In this document: positions 26,253 through 36,197 of the stretch, one piece after another
How positions within the stretch are numbered: the stretch's first letter is position 1
Layout: every line of letters starts with the position of its first letter
Assembly (NCBI RefSeq): GCF_027286325.1
Contig: NZ_CP114588.1
Coordinates: 2,195,317 to 2,259,316, forward strand
DNA from: Salinivibrio kushneri
Lineage (GTDB): Bacteria > Pseudomonadota > Gammaproteobacteria > Enterobacterales > Vibrionaceae
DNA length: 64,000 bases
Direction: 5' to 3'
Notes under the pieces: model-generated
The model's database searches: none
Told to the model about the DNA's origin: nothing
The model's input: only the letters and a program-made list of their open reading frames with translations
Made by a program: the position numbers and the translations under genes

Positions 26253-27023
26253 TCAATCAAAGCCAAACAATCTTTCAGCGTTGTCTGATGTTTCAGCCAC
26301 CAGATGATCTTTATCACAGCTTTTTAACTCTGCAACCACATCAGCGACCCTTGACACCTGAGAGGGGGTGTTCGGTTTTCCTTGAAATCCAGCTAAAGGC
26401 ATGTCGGGGGCATCGGTTTCAAGCACTAAATTGGAGAGCGGTAACTGCGCGATGGCGCGACGGGTCTTTTGGGCTCTCGGATAGGTGACGGTGCCGCCAA
26501 CCCCGAGCATCAAGCCCGCATCAATAAACTGTTTACCCTGCTGTTCACTACCACTGAACGCATGCAATACGCCTCGTACACCTGGGTAGGCTTTGACCAT
26601 GCGTAATAATTGATTATGCGCTTTACGGCTATGCAGAATAATGGGGAGATCATAGTGGCGAGCGAGCCAAAGCTGCCCTTCCAATAGCGCGTGCTGGCGC
26701 TGCTGTGCGGTATCTTGGTTCGCGACAAAAAAGTCGAGCCCCGCTTCCCCGACGGCGATACAGCGCGCAGGACGCAAGGCCAATGCCCGCTCAAGTTTAC
26801 CCAGGCTGTCGTCAGTGTGAGCATCGAGAAAACACGGGTGTAACCCCAATCCGGCATACACACCGTGTAGGCGTTCAGTCAACGACAGCACCGCCGACCA
26901 GTTATCCTCACTAACACTGGGGATCACCATCCGAGTCACACCGCTTTCGCGTGCCGCCCGCCAATATGACTCTGGCGCCTCACGAAACGGAGAAAAATCA
27001 AAATGGCAATGGGTATCAATCAT
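26253..27023 (-). CDS. yjjV: TatD family metal-dependent hydrolase (YjjV-like)
   Basis: A 256-residue TIM-barrel hydrolase of the TatD DNase family. Metal ligands are all visible: DTHCHFD at the N-terminus, the glutamate in GEAGLDFF, histidines in ILHSRKAH and GVLHAFSG, and the aspartate in LETDAPDMPL. The N-terminus IDTHCHFDFSPF resembles E. coli YjjV, which also lies near the deo genes. The ATG at 27023 is used because it overlaps the stop of the small gene upstream by eight bases; the ribosome site is weak, which suggests translational coupling. The substrate is unknown; relatives are 3'-5' nucleases. Confidence 0.9.
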   Translation of the reverse strand: MIDTHCHFDFSPFREAPESYWRAARESGVTRMVIPSVSEDNWSAVLSLTERLHGVYAGLGLHPCFLDAHTDDSLGKLERALALRPARCIAVGEAGLDFFVANQDTAQQRQHALLEGQLWLARHYDLPIILHSRKAHNQLLRMVKAYPGVRGVLHAFSGSEQQGKQFIDAGLMLGVGGTVTYPRAQKTRRAIAQLPLSNLVLETDAPDMPLAGFQGKPNTPSQVSRVADVVAELKSCDKDHLVAETSDNAERLFGFD

Positions 27024-27162
27024 GCTGAGACGTTGGTGTAGATGGTGTTTTTTCTGAACGCTTGATAGGCACACAGCTACGACGGTTATCCTCGCCAAGT
27101 CCCATTTGCTGACACCAAGCATCGTACCGTGCCACCCAACGTTTAATACGCGCGATCATCAT
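27016..27162 (-). CDS. DUF5363-like 48-residue protein
   Basis: A short gene of 48 codons with ATG at 27162 and AAGGA eight bases upstream. The product is rich in Arg, Trp and polar residues (IKRWVARYDAWCQQMGLGED), with the core NRRSCVPIKR. That pattern (KRW-ARYD-WC-GL-NRRSCVP) is what I know as the DUF5363 family, found beside yjjV in vibrios and relatives. It overlaps the yjjV start by eight bases. No function is known. The family call rests on memory of the consensus and was not searched. Confidence 0.75.
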   Translation of the reverse strand: MMIARIKRWVARYDAWCQQMGLGEDNRRSCVPIKRSEKTPSTPTSQHD

Positions 27163-27194
27163 TATTGGCATCCTTGTTTTGTAAACCTTGTGCC

Positions 27195-27223
27195 ATTAAA
27201 AAAGCCGTCTGGTTACAGACGGC
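27195..27223 (-). terminator. Intrinsic terminator after prfC
   Basis: The stem GCCGTCTG / CAGACGGC with loop GTTA is followed on the minus strand by a T-run. It lies about 90 bases past the prfC stop and ahead of the DUF5363-yjjV pair. Confidence 0.85.
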
Positions 27224-27313
27224 AGTATAGCATGGCGCGAACGAGGAGAGTGTCACCTCTATCCGGTACGAGTTTTTAATCACACTAGGCGATCCGGCCC
27301 TCACCCCTGCCGC

Positions 27314-28903
27314 TTAGTGTTCGCGGGTCGCTCTGAGCTCAATATCCGGGAAGCGCTCTTGCGTGAGGTTCAGATTAACCATGGTCGGCGCAATGTACGT
27401 CAAGTTATCACCACCATCCAAGGCTAAGTTCGCCTGGTTTTTACGCTGAAACTCGTCCAGCTTCTTCTCATCCTTACACTCCACCCAACGCGCAGTGGCC
27501 ACATTAATCGGCTCATACAACGCATCCACGTTGTATTCGGCTTTCAAGCGTGCCACCACCATATCGAACTGGAGCACACCGACCGCACCGACAATTAAGT
27601 CGTTCGATTGTAGCGGACGGAACACCTGTACCGCACCTTCTTCAGACAGCTGAATCAAACCTTTAAGCAGCTGCTTTTGACGTAGTGGATCTTTGAGACG
27701 GATCCGGCGGAACAGCTCTGGGGCAAAGTTGGGGATCCCTGCGAATTTCAGATCTTCCCCTTGGGTAAAGGTATCGCCAATTTGAATGGTGCCATGATTG
27801 TGTAGGCCAATAATGTCACCCGCAAACGCATCTTCAGCCCGTGACCGATCCCCTGCCATAAAGGTCACCGCATCGGAAATATTGATTTGTTTACCTAAAC
27901 GTACATGGCGCAGCTTCATGCCTTGCTGGTATTTACCAGAGACAATACGCATAAAGGCGATCCGATCACGGTGACGTGGATCCATATTGGCTTGGATTTT
28001 AAATACAAACCCTGAGAATTTCTCCTCGTCGGCACTGACCTCGCGGTCATGGGTTGGGCGCGCCATGGGCTTTGGTGCCCACTCAGTCAAGCCATCCAGC
28101 ATATGATCCACGCCGAAGTTACCCAATGCGGTCCCGAAGAAAACGGGCGTGAGTTCACCGCTTAAAAACAGCTCATGGTCAAACTCATGTGACGCCCCCA
28201 TCACCAGCTCCAACTCATCGCGCAAATCTTGCGCAATGTCGGCACCAATCGCCTCATCGAGCTCAGGGTTGTCCAAGCCTTTGATGATACGCGCATCTTG
28301 GATGGTATGGCCTTGCCCTGATTGATAGAGGATGCTTTCGTCCCGATGAATGTGATAGACACCTTGGAAACCTTTCCCGCAACCAATCGGCCACGATACC
28401 GGTGCACAGGCGATGTTGAGTTCACTCTCTACTTCATCGAGCAGCTCCATCGGATCGCGAATATCACGGTCAAGTTTGTTCATAAAGGTGATAATCGGGG
28501 TATCGCGTAAGCGCGTGACTTCCATCAGCTTGCGAGTACGATCTTCGACACCTTTCGCCGCATCAATCACCATTAAACACGAATCGACGGCAGTCAGTGT
28601 CCGGTATGTATCCTCTGAGAAATCCTCGTGCCCTGGCGTATCAAGCAGGTTCACCAAGCAGTCATTGTAAGGAAATTGCATCACAGAAGTGGTCACAGAG
28701 ATACCACGCTCTTTTTCCATATCCATCCAATCAGACTTGGCATGTTGGTTAGAGCCACGCCCTTTCACGGTTCCTGCCGTTTGAATGGCACGTCCGAATA
28801 ACAGCACCTTTTCCGTGATGGTGGTTTTACCCGCATCTGGGTGCGAGATAATCGCAAAGGTGCGGCGTTTATCAACTTCCTGTTGCAGCAGTGTATTTGA
28901 CAT
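27314..28903 (-). CDS. prfC: Peptide chain release factor 3
   Basis: A 529-residue translational GTPase that removes RF1 and RF2 from the ribosome after termination. GTPase motifs are visible: [14 protein letters not shown] (P-loop), [29 protein letters not shown] and TFMNKLDRD. The C-terminal domains match RF3, ending with ELRATREH. The ATG at 28903 gives the same length as E. coli RF3 and the usual N-terminus [17 protein letters not shown]; a reading to 28936 is longer than the family norm. It is divergent from pnp. Confidence 0.97.
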   Translation of the reverse strand: MSNTLLQQEVDKRRTFAIISHPDAGKTTITEKVLLFGRAIQTAGTVKGRGSNQHAKSDWMDMEKERGISVTTSVMQFPYNDCLVNLLDTPGHEDFSEDTYRTLTAVDSCLMVIDAAKGVEDRTRKLMEVTRLRDTPIITFMNKLDRDIRDPMELLDEVESELNIACAPVSWPIGCGKGFQGVYHIHRDESILYQSGQGHTIQDARIIKGLDNPELDEAIGADIAQDLRDELELVMGASHEFDHELFLSGELTPVFFGTALGNFGVDHMLDGLTEWAPKPMARPTHDREVSADEEKFSGFVFKIQANMDPRHRDRIAFMRIVSGKYQQGMKLRHVRLGKQINISDAVTFMAGDRSRAEDAFAGDIIGLHNHGTIQIGDTFTQGEDLKFAGIPNFAPELFRRIRLKDPLRQKQLLKGLIQLSEEGAVQVFRPLQSNDLIVGAVGVLQFDMVVARLKAEYNVDALYEPINVATARWVECKDEKKLDEFQRKNQANLALDGGDNLTYIAPTMVNLNLTQERFPDIELRATREH

Positions 28904-29318
28904 AAAGGTTATCTTCTTATTGACTTCAGGCGGCAATCAGGCGCCAGCTGAGAGGGTCATTCACAAAAGTGGCGTATTTTCGCTGATCTTGTAGTCAGCT
29001 TCAATTCACAAATCTGACTTGGCACTGTTATCTGTATCCGTTAGGGTCAATTTTGCTTGCCAAGCACATCACAAATGTTGCCAATCGACTGCCTCGTGGT
29101 GTCGTTATCGGCCAAGCACGTGTATAATTAGCGCCACTTTCAGCTGTAACACAGTCAACAACGTCGACCATAAGGTCGCGACTATTGACAGCATACTGCC
29201 CACGAAGGCCAAACACCCGCGCAGCGTGGTGTCATTAGTCGCGATGGTGAGCAGCTGAAAGCCGACACTTAGTGAGATAAACCAACGGGTTTATCCCTTA
29301 GCAACAAGGAAATAATCT
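28904..29318. promoter_or_regulatory. Divergent prfC/pnp promoter and pnp leader
   Basis: This 415-base gap holds no gene. In many gammaproteobacteria rpsO precedes pnp, but no ribosomal protein S15 frame is present. A hairpin GATAAACC / GGTTTATC with loop AACG lies at 29276-29295, just before the pnp ribosome site (AAGGAA). It could serve in the RNase III/PNPase autocontrol known for pnp leaders in E. coli. Exact promoters were not assigned. Confidence 0.5.
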
Positions 29319-31457
29319 GTGAATCCAATCGTAAAAACATTCCAATACGGCAATCATACAGTCACATTGGAAACTGGCGTGATGGCACGTCAAGCCAATG
29401 GTGCTGTCATGGTCAGCATGGACGATACCTCGGTATTCGTTTCTGTGGTCGGTAAAAAAGAAGCGGCTGAAGGCCAAAGCTTCTTCCCATTGACCGTCAA
29501 CTACCAAGAGCGTACCTACGCCGCGGGTAAAATCCCAGGTGGTTTTTTCAAGCGCGAAGGCCGCCCTTCTGAGTCAGAAACCCTGACCGCACGTCTGATT
29601 GACCGCCCTATCCGCCCGCTATTCCCGGACTCGTTCAAAAACGAAGTGCAGGTTATCGCAACCGTGGTATCTGTTAACCCAGCGGTTAGCCCTGATATCG
29701 TTGCCATGCTAGGTACCTCGGCCGCACTGGCCATCTCAGGGATCCCATTCAACGGCCCTATCGGCTCAGCACGTGTCGGCTACATCAATGATGAACTCGT
29801 GCTTAACCCAAGCCCTGCTGAGCTAGACGACAGCAAGCTTGACCTTGTGGTCGCGGGTACTGAAGGCGCCGTGCTGATGGTTGAATCAGAAGCGGATCGC
29901 CTAAGCGAAGAGCAAATGCTGCAAGCGGTGATGTTTGGTCATGAGCAACAGCAAACCGCGATCAACGCAATCAAAGAATTTGCCGCCGAAGTGGGAACGC
30001 CTACTTGGGATTGGCAAGCGCCGGAAGTTAACGCTGCGCTACAAACCCGTGTGGCTGAAATGGCACAAGGCCCACTGGCTCAGGCATACCAAATCACTGA
30101 AAAAATGGCCCGTTACGAGCAAATTGGTCAGGTGAAGCAGGAAGTGGTGTCTGCACTACTCGGCGAAGACGAGACCTTGGATGAGCGTGAAATCCTAGGC
30201 ATGCTTGGCGACCTAGAAAAGAAAGTCGTACGTAGCCGCATCATTGCGGGTGAACCACGTATTGATGGCCGTGAGAAAGACATGGTTCGTGCCCTCGACG
30301 TGCGTACTGGCGTATTACCACGTACTCACGGCAGCGCCTTGTTTACCCGTGGTGAAACACAGGCTTTGGTCACCGCCACACTCGGTACTCAGCGTGACGC
30401 GCAAACCATTGATTCTATCATGGGTGAGCGCCAAGAAGGCTTCATGCTGCACTACAACTTCCCTCCTTATTGCGTGGGTGAAACCGGTTTTGTTGGCTCA
30501 CCAAAGCGCCGCGAAATCGGCCATGGTCGCCTAGCGAAGCGCGGTATTGCAGCGGTTCTACCAAGCCAAGATGAATTCCCATACACACTGCGTGTGGTCT
30601 CTGAGATCACTGAGTCAAACGGCTCGTCTTCAATGGCGTCAGTATGTGGTACCTCTCTAGCACTGATGGATGCCGGTGTACCGGTGAAAAAATCAGTGGC
30701 CGGTATCGCCATGGGTCTGGTGAAAGAAGACAACGATTTCGTTGTGCTTTCCGACATCTTGGGTGATGAAGATCACCTCGGTGATATGGACTTTAAAGTG
30801 GCCGGTACGGATGACGGTGTCACTGCTTTGCAGATGGACATCAAAATCGAAGGGATCACTAAAGAGATCATGCAAATTGCATTGAACCAAGCCAAAGGCG
30901 CACGTTTACACATCCTGGATGTGATGGACCAAGCCATTGGCTCGGCACGCGACGATATCTCTGAGTTCGCGCCTCGTATCCACACCATGAGCATCAACCC
31001 AGACAAGATCCGCGATGTCATTGGTAAAGGTGGCGCCGTGATCCGTCAGCTTACCGAAGAAACTGGCACCACCATTGAAATCGACGACAACGGTACCGTG
31101 AAAATTGCGGCCACCGACGGTGAAGCTGCCAAAGATGCCATTTCACGCATCGAAGCACTCACTGCAGAAGTCGAAGTGGGCCGTATCTATACCGGTAAGG
31201 TTCAGCGTATCGTTGACTTCGGTGCCTTCGTCTCAGTGATTGGCGGCAAAGATGGTCTGGTTCACATTTCTCAAATCGCTGATCAGCGCGTTGAGAAGGT
31301 GTCTGATTACCTCGAAATCGGCCAAGAAGTAGACGTGAAAGTGCTGGAAGTTGACCGTCAAGGTCGTATTCGTCTGAGCATGAAAGAAGCAGCGGCTGAA
31401 AAAGCTCCCGCTGCTGATGCTGCGCCAGCAGAAGAAGCACCAAGCACTGACGCTTAA
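29319..31457 (+). CDS. pnp: Polynucleotide phosphorylase
   Basis: A 712-residue 3'-5' exoribonuclease that degrades RNA with phosphate and is a core component of the degradosome. Two RNase PH domains flank a helical domain; landmarks are [28 protein letters not shown] and [26 protein letters not shown], with the metal-site [18 protein letters not shown] domain ([19 protein letters not shown]) and an S1 domain ([20 protein letters not shown]) follow. The acidic Ala-rich tail ([19 protein letters not shown]) is usual for the family. The start is GTG at 29319 with AAGGAA upstream. Confidence 0.98.
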   Translation: MNPIVKTFQYGNHTVTLETGVMARQANGAVMVSMDDTSVFVSVVGKKEAAEGQSFFPLTVNYQERTYAAGKIPGGFFKREGRPSESETLTARLIDRPIRPLFPDSFKNEVQVIATVVSVNPAVSPDIVAMLGTSAALAISGIPFNGPIGSARVGYINDELVLNPSPAELDDSKLDLVVAGTEGAVLMVESEADRLSEEQMLQAVMFGHEQQQTAINAIKEFAAEVGTPTWDWQAPEVNAALQTRVAEMAQGPLAQAYQITEKMARYEQIGQVKQEVVSALLGEDETLDEREILGMLGDLEKKVVRSRIIAGEPRIDGREKDMVRALDVRTGVLPRTHGSALFTRGETQALVTATLGTQRDAQTIDSIMGERQEGFMLHYNFPPYCVGETGFVGSPKRREIGHGRLAKRGIAAVLPSQDEFPYTLRVVSEITESNGSSSMASVCGTSLALMDAGVPVKKSVAGIAMGLVKEDNDFVVLSDILGDEDHLGDMDFKVAGTDDGVTALQMDIKIEGITKEIMQIALNQAKGARLHILDVMDQAIGSARDDISEFAPRIHTMSINPDKIRDVIGKGGAVIRQLTEETGTTIEIDDNGTVKIAATDGEAAKDAISRIEALTAEVEVGRIYTGKVQRIVDFGAFVSVIGGKDGLVHISQIADQRVEKVSDYLEIGQEVDVKVLEVDRQGRIRLSMKEAAAEKAPAADAAPAEEAPSTDA

Positions 31458-31480
31458 AGTCATATCGTCATTCATGGTAT

Positions 31481-31507
31481 AAAGGGGGCTGAGGCCCCCT
31501 TTTTTTT
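31481..31507 (+). terminator. Intrinsic terminator between pnp and nlpI
   Basis: The stem AGGGGGC / GCCCCCT with loop TGAG is followed by eight Ts, 24 bases past the pnp stop. It limits read-through into nlpI, which starts 19 bases later. Confidence 0.92.
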
Positions 31508-31525
31508 ACACGGAGATGCGCCTTC

Positions 31526-32404
31526 ATGACCTTTTTTATTCAGCCACGGGCAATATTTTTCAAGCCTATGGCGATACTGGCGCTGTTATTTTTAACAGGC
31601 TGTACCAGCCAGTGGACCTTTCCTCCTATGGCCGTCCCTTTACAGCCCACCCTGCAGCAGGAAGTGCACTTGGCACGTATTGATCAACTGCTTGCTCGCA
31701 ATGATTTGAGTGACGACGCACGCGCTCAATTGCATTATGAGCGTGGACTGATGCACGACAGCCTGGGGATGCGCGATTTGGCAAGGCTGGATTTTAACCA
31801 ATCTCTCTCGCTAAAGCCCGACCAACCTGATGTATTCAATATTCTTGGGGTCTATTTTACCCAAAATGGTCACTATGATGCTGCCTACGAGGCCTTTGAC
31901 TCCACGTTAGAGCTGGATAACAGTCACAGCTATGCCGCGCGTAATCGTGGGATCGCCTTGTACTACGGCGGTCGCTATCGCCTAGCCCATCAAGACTTAC
32001 TCCATCACTACCAAGAAGACCGCGACGATCCTTATCGTCTCATTTGGCTTTATTTGGTGGAGCGCGACTGGAAGGGGGAAACCAAGGCACAGCAAGCGCT
32101 GGCTACCCGAAAAGCAAATGCGGAGGCCGCGGGTTGGGGCTGGCAGCTTGTCGATATGTACCTCGGTGAGCTCAGCGAGCGTGAACTGCTTGAGCAACTT
32201 GCCTCGCAAGGTGAAGATAATGAACTGCTCGCAGAACGCTTATGCGAAGCTTACTTTTACCTTGCTAAACGCTATCAATTCCAAGGGGACAACGATCGCG
32301 CCGTGGCATTGTATAAGCTTGCCATGTCGGGCAACGTGTATGAGTTTGTCGAGCACCGCTATGCGTTACTTGAGCTCAACCGGATCGCCTACCGTCGACC
32401 ATAG
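31526..32404 (+). CDS. nlpI: Lipoprotein NlpI (TPR adaptor)
   Basis: A 292-residue outer-membrane lipoprotein. Its lipobox LTGC follows a hydrophobic signal (residues ~12-25). Tetratricopeptide repeats occupy about residues 65-170 and 230-280, with segments such as AQLHYERGLMHDSLGMRDLARLDFNQSLSLKPDQPDVFNILGVY. NlpI holds peptidoglycan hydrolases and their degrading protease Prc in place. pnp-nlpI is the conserved order. The ATG at 31526 has GGAGATG upstream. Length matches E. coli NlpI (294). Confidence 0.95.
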   Translation: MTFFIQPRAIFFKPMAILALLFLTGCTSQWTFPPMAVPLQPTLQQEVHLARIDQLLARNDLSDDARAQLHYERGLMHDSLGMRDLARLDFNQSLSLKPDQPDVFNILGVYFTQNGHYDAAYEAFDSTLELDNSHSYAARNRGIALYYGGRYRLAHQDLLHHYQEDRDDPYRLIWLYLVERDWKGETKAQQALATRKANAEAAGWGWQLVDMYLGELSERELLEQLASQGEDNELLAERLCEAYFYLAKRYQFQGDNDRAVALYKLAMSGNVYEFVEHRYALLELNRIAYRRP

Positions 32405-32429
32405 TCTTTCATTCGATAGCGCCTCAAAA

Positions 32430-32462
32430 CAAAAATAGAGCAGGCTCGCTGCTCTATTTTTG
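32430..32462. terminator. Bidirectional terminator between nlpI and the GGDEF-EAL gene
   Basis: The stem AAAAATAGAGCAG / CTGCTCTATTTTT (32431-32443 and 32449-32461) has an A-run and a T-run in its arms, between two convergent gene ends (32404 and 32490). Confidence 0.9.
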
Positions 32463-32489
32463 ATCATGGTTGATACCAATAGGCATCGG

Positions 32490-34598
32490 TCAACTTGTCT
32501 GCGCACTGGGCGCCAGTGCCTGTGGTGGTTGCCTGTTAGGCTTACTTTTCAGCAATAGCTTTTCAAATTCATGCTTGGGCATGGGCGAGTGAAAATAATA
32601 ACCTTGAATGGTGTCACAGTGCAGGTTAGTGAGTACCGACGCCTGCTGACGGGTTTCAACTCCCTCTGCCACCACGGTCATTTCCATTGCCCGTCCGAGG
32701 TGAATGATGCTTTCCACCAGTGTCACCTGTTTACTCAAGGCGTCCATATCGTGAATAAACGCACGGTCAATTTTAAGCTCATCAAGCGGAAAACGGGCAA
32801 GGTATGACAAGGATGAGTAGCCGGTGCCAAAGTCATCAATCGAGAGCGCAAAGCCCAATGATTTAATCGCATTGAGCATATTCAGCGCATGCTCATCGTT
32901 TTTCATCACCGCGCTTTCCGTCAATTCAAAAGTAATATCCTCTGGTTTCGCTCCCGTGGCTTTAATCAGCTTTTCCATGTGCTCGGTCAGCTTGGGGCTG
33001 CTAAATTGCTCTGGCGATAAGTTAATCGCCACTCGCCCCGGCAGCATGCCTTGTTGACGCCAGCGACGCACGTTTTGAAAAACCTCGCGCATCACATGAC
33101 GCCCGAGCGCTTCAATCAGGCCACAGCGCTCTGCAACCGGAATAAAACGTCCAGGACTGATATAACCTTCGATAGGATGTTTCCAACGCACCAAGGCTTC
33201 AGCACCGTTGATACGGTAATCACTGGCACTGACCTTAGGTTGATACCACACTTCCAGCCCATTATTTTGTAAAGCTTTTTGCAGCTCGATCTCCAACCAA
33301 AGCCGCATCCGTGCCTCTTTACTCATGCTGTCATGATAGGCGACCACACGGTTTCGGCCTTGCTCTTTGGCCTCATACATTGCGGTATCCGCATTTTGCA
33401 GCAGCTGACGCGCGTCTTTACCATCATCGGGATAACGCACCATCCCCACTGAACACGCCAAATACTTACTAAAATAGTGCAATTCGAAAGGCTGACTAAT
33501 CGCCCCGACGACTTTCTCAGCCAGCTGATCAGGCGCGTCTTCCGTTGCTGGCTTAGGAAGCAATACCGCAAATTCGTCACCGCCTAAGTGGCCAATAATG
33601 GTATCCGCAGAGAGCAAGGCACGTAAGCGCTGAGCGATATCCTGAAGCACACGGTCACCAACATGGTGTCCGAGAGAGTCATTGATATTTTTAAAATTAT
33701 CAACATCAAGGTACAGCATAGCCAATGGTGTTTGAGCCTTTATCAGCCTATCCAGCTCTCGACTAAACCCGTAGCGGTTATAAAGACCTGTTAATGCATC
33801 CGTATAAGCGGATTGTTGCTCACCGACTTTGCTGGCATCCTCTTTGTCGGTGGGTTTTAAGCGCTTAACCGACGAGTCAATCATTGTCGGTTGTAGGCGT
33901 AACATATGCGCTTTTTTGCCCAAAAGATGGATCGGTGATTGGCTTACCATCAGCGACGCATTGTTTTTTGCACTCACCACCGACACACCTTGCTCATGCG
34001 GTGCATGCAATAGGCTGTCAATGGTGGTCGCCTCCTTCTCTGGCGACACGAGATAGTCTGATAAGGGTTCACCGATCAACGCGTCGATACTACCGACGCC
34101 AAGTAACCCTGCCGCCGCAGGATTCGCTGATAATATACAACCATCTTCAACCACACAGCAGCCGTCATCGATAAGTTGACTAAGACGGTGGTATTTTTCC
34201 TCCACCTCTTCGAGCGCACTGGCTAATACTTGGCGTTCAGATGTATCCGCGGCATGAAAAATCACACAGGGCTTACCGCTTTCATCTGCGATATTTGCCA
34301 ATGGTGCGACACTGAAGTGAAAGCTAGCACTATGGTAGCTGTCAGTAAGAAACACCTCTCCTTCCGCGCATTCACCACGTCTGGCTTTGTCATAATGCGG
34401 TTTGACCGACTGATAAAAAGCCTCGCCTAGGGTATCGATATCAGATAACCCCTTTAATGACGGCAAGGCCAAGCCAGACAGCTCGCGGTAGCGTTGGTTG
34501 GCGTAAAGGTAGCAATCATTGCTGTCGAGAATGGCAAAAAGAAACGGACTATTATCGGTTAAGCAGTAGAACCAATCATTTAACGACGATATTGGCAT
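32490..34598 (-). CDS. PAS-GGDEF-EAL cyclic-di-GMP turnover protein
   Basis: A 702-residue cytosolic sensor enzyme. The N-terminal ~270 residues hold two PAS-like regions (for example SPFLFAILDSNDCYLYANQRY and LIDDGCCVVEDG). A GGDEF domain follows with the intact motif HLGGDEFAVLL, then an EAL domain with intact EALVRW, FELTESA, DDFGTGYSSLSYL and VVAEGVETRQQ. Both diguanylate cyclase and phosphodiesterase residues are therefore present; net direction cannot be told from sequence. No membrane span is seen. The ATG at 34598 is preferred over 34637, as it opens at the PAS region. The general layout recalls V. cholerae RocS but identity is not proven. It stands alone, divergent from the GNAT-like gene. 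Confidence 0.9.
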   Translation of the reverse strand: MPISSLNDWFYCLTDNSPFLFAILDSNDCYLYANQRYRELSGLALPSLKGLSDIDTLGEAFYQSVKPHYDKARRGECAEGEVFLTDSYHSASFHFSVAPLANIADESGKPCVIFHAADTSERQVLASALEEVEEKYHRLSQLIDDGCCVVEDGCILSANPAAAGLLGVGSIDALIGEPLSDYLVSPEKEATTIDSLLHAPHEQGVSVVSAKNNASLMVSQSPIHLLGKKAHMLRLQPTMIDSSVKRLKPTDKEDASKVGEQQSAYTDALTGLYNRYGFSRELDRLIKAQTPLAMLYLDVDNFKNINDSLGHHVGDRVLQDIAQRLRALLSADTIIGHLGGDEFAVLLPKPATEDAPDQLAEKVVGAISQPFELHYFSKYLACSVGMVRYPDDGKDARQLLQNADTAMYEAKEQGRNRVVAYHDSMSKEARMRLWLEIELQKALQNNGLEVWYQPKVSASDYRINGAEALVRWKHPIEGYISPGRFIPVAERCGLIEALGRHVMREVFQNVRRWRQQGMLPGRVAINLSPEQFSSPKLTEHMEKLIKATGAKPEDITFELTESAVMKNDEHALNMLNAIKSLGFALSIDDFGTGYSSLSYLARFPLDELKIDRAFIHDMDALSKQVTLVESIIHLGRAMEMTVVAEGVETRQQASVLTNLHCDTIQGYYFHSPMPKHEFEKLLLKSKPNRQPPQALAPSAQTS

Positions 34599-34932
34599 GA
34601 AAAGCTCACATCTGGGAATCACTCTCGACCATCTCATTGGCGAGACAAGCGTCTCACATATTAGACACTTTTAACTTTGTTGTCAGTAGCACTTTATGAG
34701 GCACGCGTCATGGGTTCAAGCTTTTCTCACTATATACCGCATATTTTACTGTAAAAATAGATAAAGGACTCAAAATCAGTAAACAAGGGAGACTGTGTCG
34801 CCATATTGCACAATTTGCTGACTATTTATGCATTTGGCTGCGTAAGCATCAAACACAAATGGCAGTCACCTCTTGCACGGGATCGGGAATCCGTTATTCT
34901 GGCTACACCATTTAATAACCACTACCTCTGTG
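34599..34932. promoter_or_regulatory. Divergent promoter region, no gene seen
   Basis: This A/T-rich 334-base gap separates the GGDEF-EAL gene from the GNAT-like gene. A GAGAC / GTCTC hairpin with loop AAGC lies at 34642-34655, 44 bases upstream of the GGDEF-EAL start. No open frame of interest and no riboswitch core were recognised. Confidence 0.4.
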
Positions 34933-35337
34933 ATGATGATTCGTACAGAAGCGCCCGCCGACCTAGTTCGTCTAGACGGTTGGTGGCGAGAGACGCTAAT
35001 GCGCCCCATGCAAGCCGACCAGCTCCAACAGCTGCGCGAAACGGGTCAGATCTCGCTCTCTCTCCTTGCGACCGATGATATGGGAGAGATATTGGGGCAC
35101 ATTGCCGTCACCGATGCTCAAACTGCCAATAACACCCAAGAAATTACGTTGTGGCACAGCCCAGATGCAGACTTGGTGATGCCGCTGTTAGACGAGGCTG
35201 AGTCTACCTTGTTTGAGCTGGGCTATAGCCTGTTAAAAATAGCGCCTAGTGACGCCGCCGAACAGGCGGAATTTGCTCCCTTAGATCCGGACGATACTTG
35301 GTGGTATAAACAACTCGCTGCCGCGACTTCAACGTGA
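34933..35337 (+). CDS. GNAT-like small protein
   Basis: A 134-residue protein with an N-terminus (MIRTEAPADLVRLDGWWRET) and strand pattern (SLLATDDMGEILGHIAVTDA) that resemble the first half of a GNAT acetyltransferase, but without the usual acetyl-CoA loop (R/Q-x-x-G-x-G/A). It may be a degenerate or short relative. ATGs at 34933 and 34936 are both possible; a frame reaching back to 34873 has no ribosome site. It lies 13 bases before holD on the same strand. In E. coli the gene next to holD is rsmC, on the opposite strand; here no rsmC is seen. I give no function. Confidence 0.65.
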   Translation: MMIRTEAPADLVRLDGWWRETLMRPMQADQLQQLRETGQISLSLLATDDMGEILGHIAVTDAQTANNTQEITLWHSPDADLVMPLLDEAESTLFELGYSLLKIAPSDAAEQAEFAPLDPDDTWWYKQLAAATST

Positions 35338-35350
35338 GAGTCAGCAAACC

Positions 35351-35743
35351 ATGTTAACAGATATCCAGCGTTTACAAGCCATGGATCTCGATGTGTGGCA
35401 GTTGCGACACCCAGAAATATACGGCCGTGAACAAGAGGTGATCCAATTGCCCGACCATTGCCAATTATTGCTGGTCTGCGATCACGTACTCAGTGATCAA
35501 GACGCGTGGCTATTTGGCAACATCCTAAAAAGCATGAAATTAGGTGCTGAACAGGCTCTTCAACTTCCCCACGCTGCGTTGCCAGCCCTTGGCGAACATC
35601 ACCTTAACTGGTGTTGGTATATTGGTCCTGTCGAGGTGATTGTCGATGGAGTGAAAAGCTTGTACTCACAGCCCTTAGCGCAGATGCACGATAACCCGAT
35701 GGCTAAGCGCGATCTTTGGCGTCAAATCTGTCAGTATGAGTGA
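35351..35743 (+). CDS. holD: DNA polymerase III psi subunit
   Basis: A 130-residue protein matching the psi subunit, which joins the clamp loader to chi and single-stranded DNA-binding protein. The segments LQAMDLDVWQLRHPEIY near the N-terminus and KRDLWRQICQYE at the C-terminus are typical, and the gene overlaps rimI by eight bases, the usual holD-rimI coupling. The family diverges fast, so the call rests on these segments, size and context together. No strong ribosome site precedes the ATG at 35351. Confidence 0.88.
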   Translation: MLTDIQRLQAMDLDVWQLRHPEIYGREQEVIQLPDHCQLLLVCDHVLSDQDAWLFGNILKSMKLGAEQALQLPHAALPALGEHHLNWCWYIGPVEVIVDGVKSLYSQPLAQMHDNPMAKRDLWRQICQYE

Positions 35744-36197
35744 TTACCAGATTACCCCGCTTGATCATGACGATATTGAGAGGATCACCGCTATCGAACA
35801 GCGCGCCCACCACTTTCCATGGTCAGCGCCACAACTGGCGGTTTCGCCTCACCGGTTTGACTATCACTACGTGCTGCGCTTGCCCACTACGCCCTCAAGC
35901 ATCATCGGTTATTTTTATGCGCGCTGTATCGCGGGAGAGGGCGAGCTGTTGAATATCACTATCGATCCTGATTATCAGGGGCAAGGATGGGGATGGATAC
36001 TTTTAAACGGGATGATAACGACACTGCGTCATGCTGGGGCGGACAGTATTTGGTTAGAAGTAAGAGAGAGTAACCTGCCTGCCAAAGCACTTTATCACAA
36101 GCATGGTTTCCAAGTAGTTCACCGCCGGCAAGAGTATTACCGCTGTGCCGACGGTCACCGTGAAGATGCGTGGATAATGGAAAAGCGACTGACTTAG
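35736..36197 (+). CDS. rimI: Ribosomal protein S18-alanine N-acetyltransferase
   Basis: A 153-residue GNAT enzyme that acetylates the N-terminal alanine of ribosomal protein S18. Visible motifs are GEGELLNITIDPDYQGQGWGW with the acetyl-CoA loop Q-G-Q-G-W-G, then LEVRESNLPAKALYHKHGF with the catalytic region and the C-terminal DAWIMEKRL. It starts inside the holD end (eight-base overlap) and its last four bases overlap the convergent lapD end, leaving no space for a terminator between them. Confidence 0.94.
   Translation: MSDYQITPLDHDDIERITAIEQRAHHFPWSAPQLAVSPHRFDYHYVLRLPTTPSSIIGYFYARCIAGEGELLNITIDPDYQGQGWGWILLNGMITTLRHAGADSIWLEVRESNLPAKALYHKHGFQVVHRRQEYYRCADGHREDAWIMEKRLT

Noticed and set aside
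29019..29258. 79-residue open frame upstream of pnp as a possible gene or rpsO remnant
   Set aside because: The sequence has no likeness to ribosomal protein S15, is rich in Cys and Ser like a chance frame, and lacks a ribosome site.
34599..34932. A c-di-GMP riboswitch before the GGDEF-EAL gene
   Set aside because: I looked for the conserved GEMM core and tetraloop receptor pattern and did not find them.
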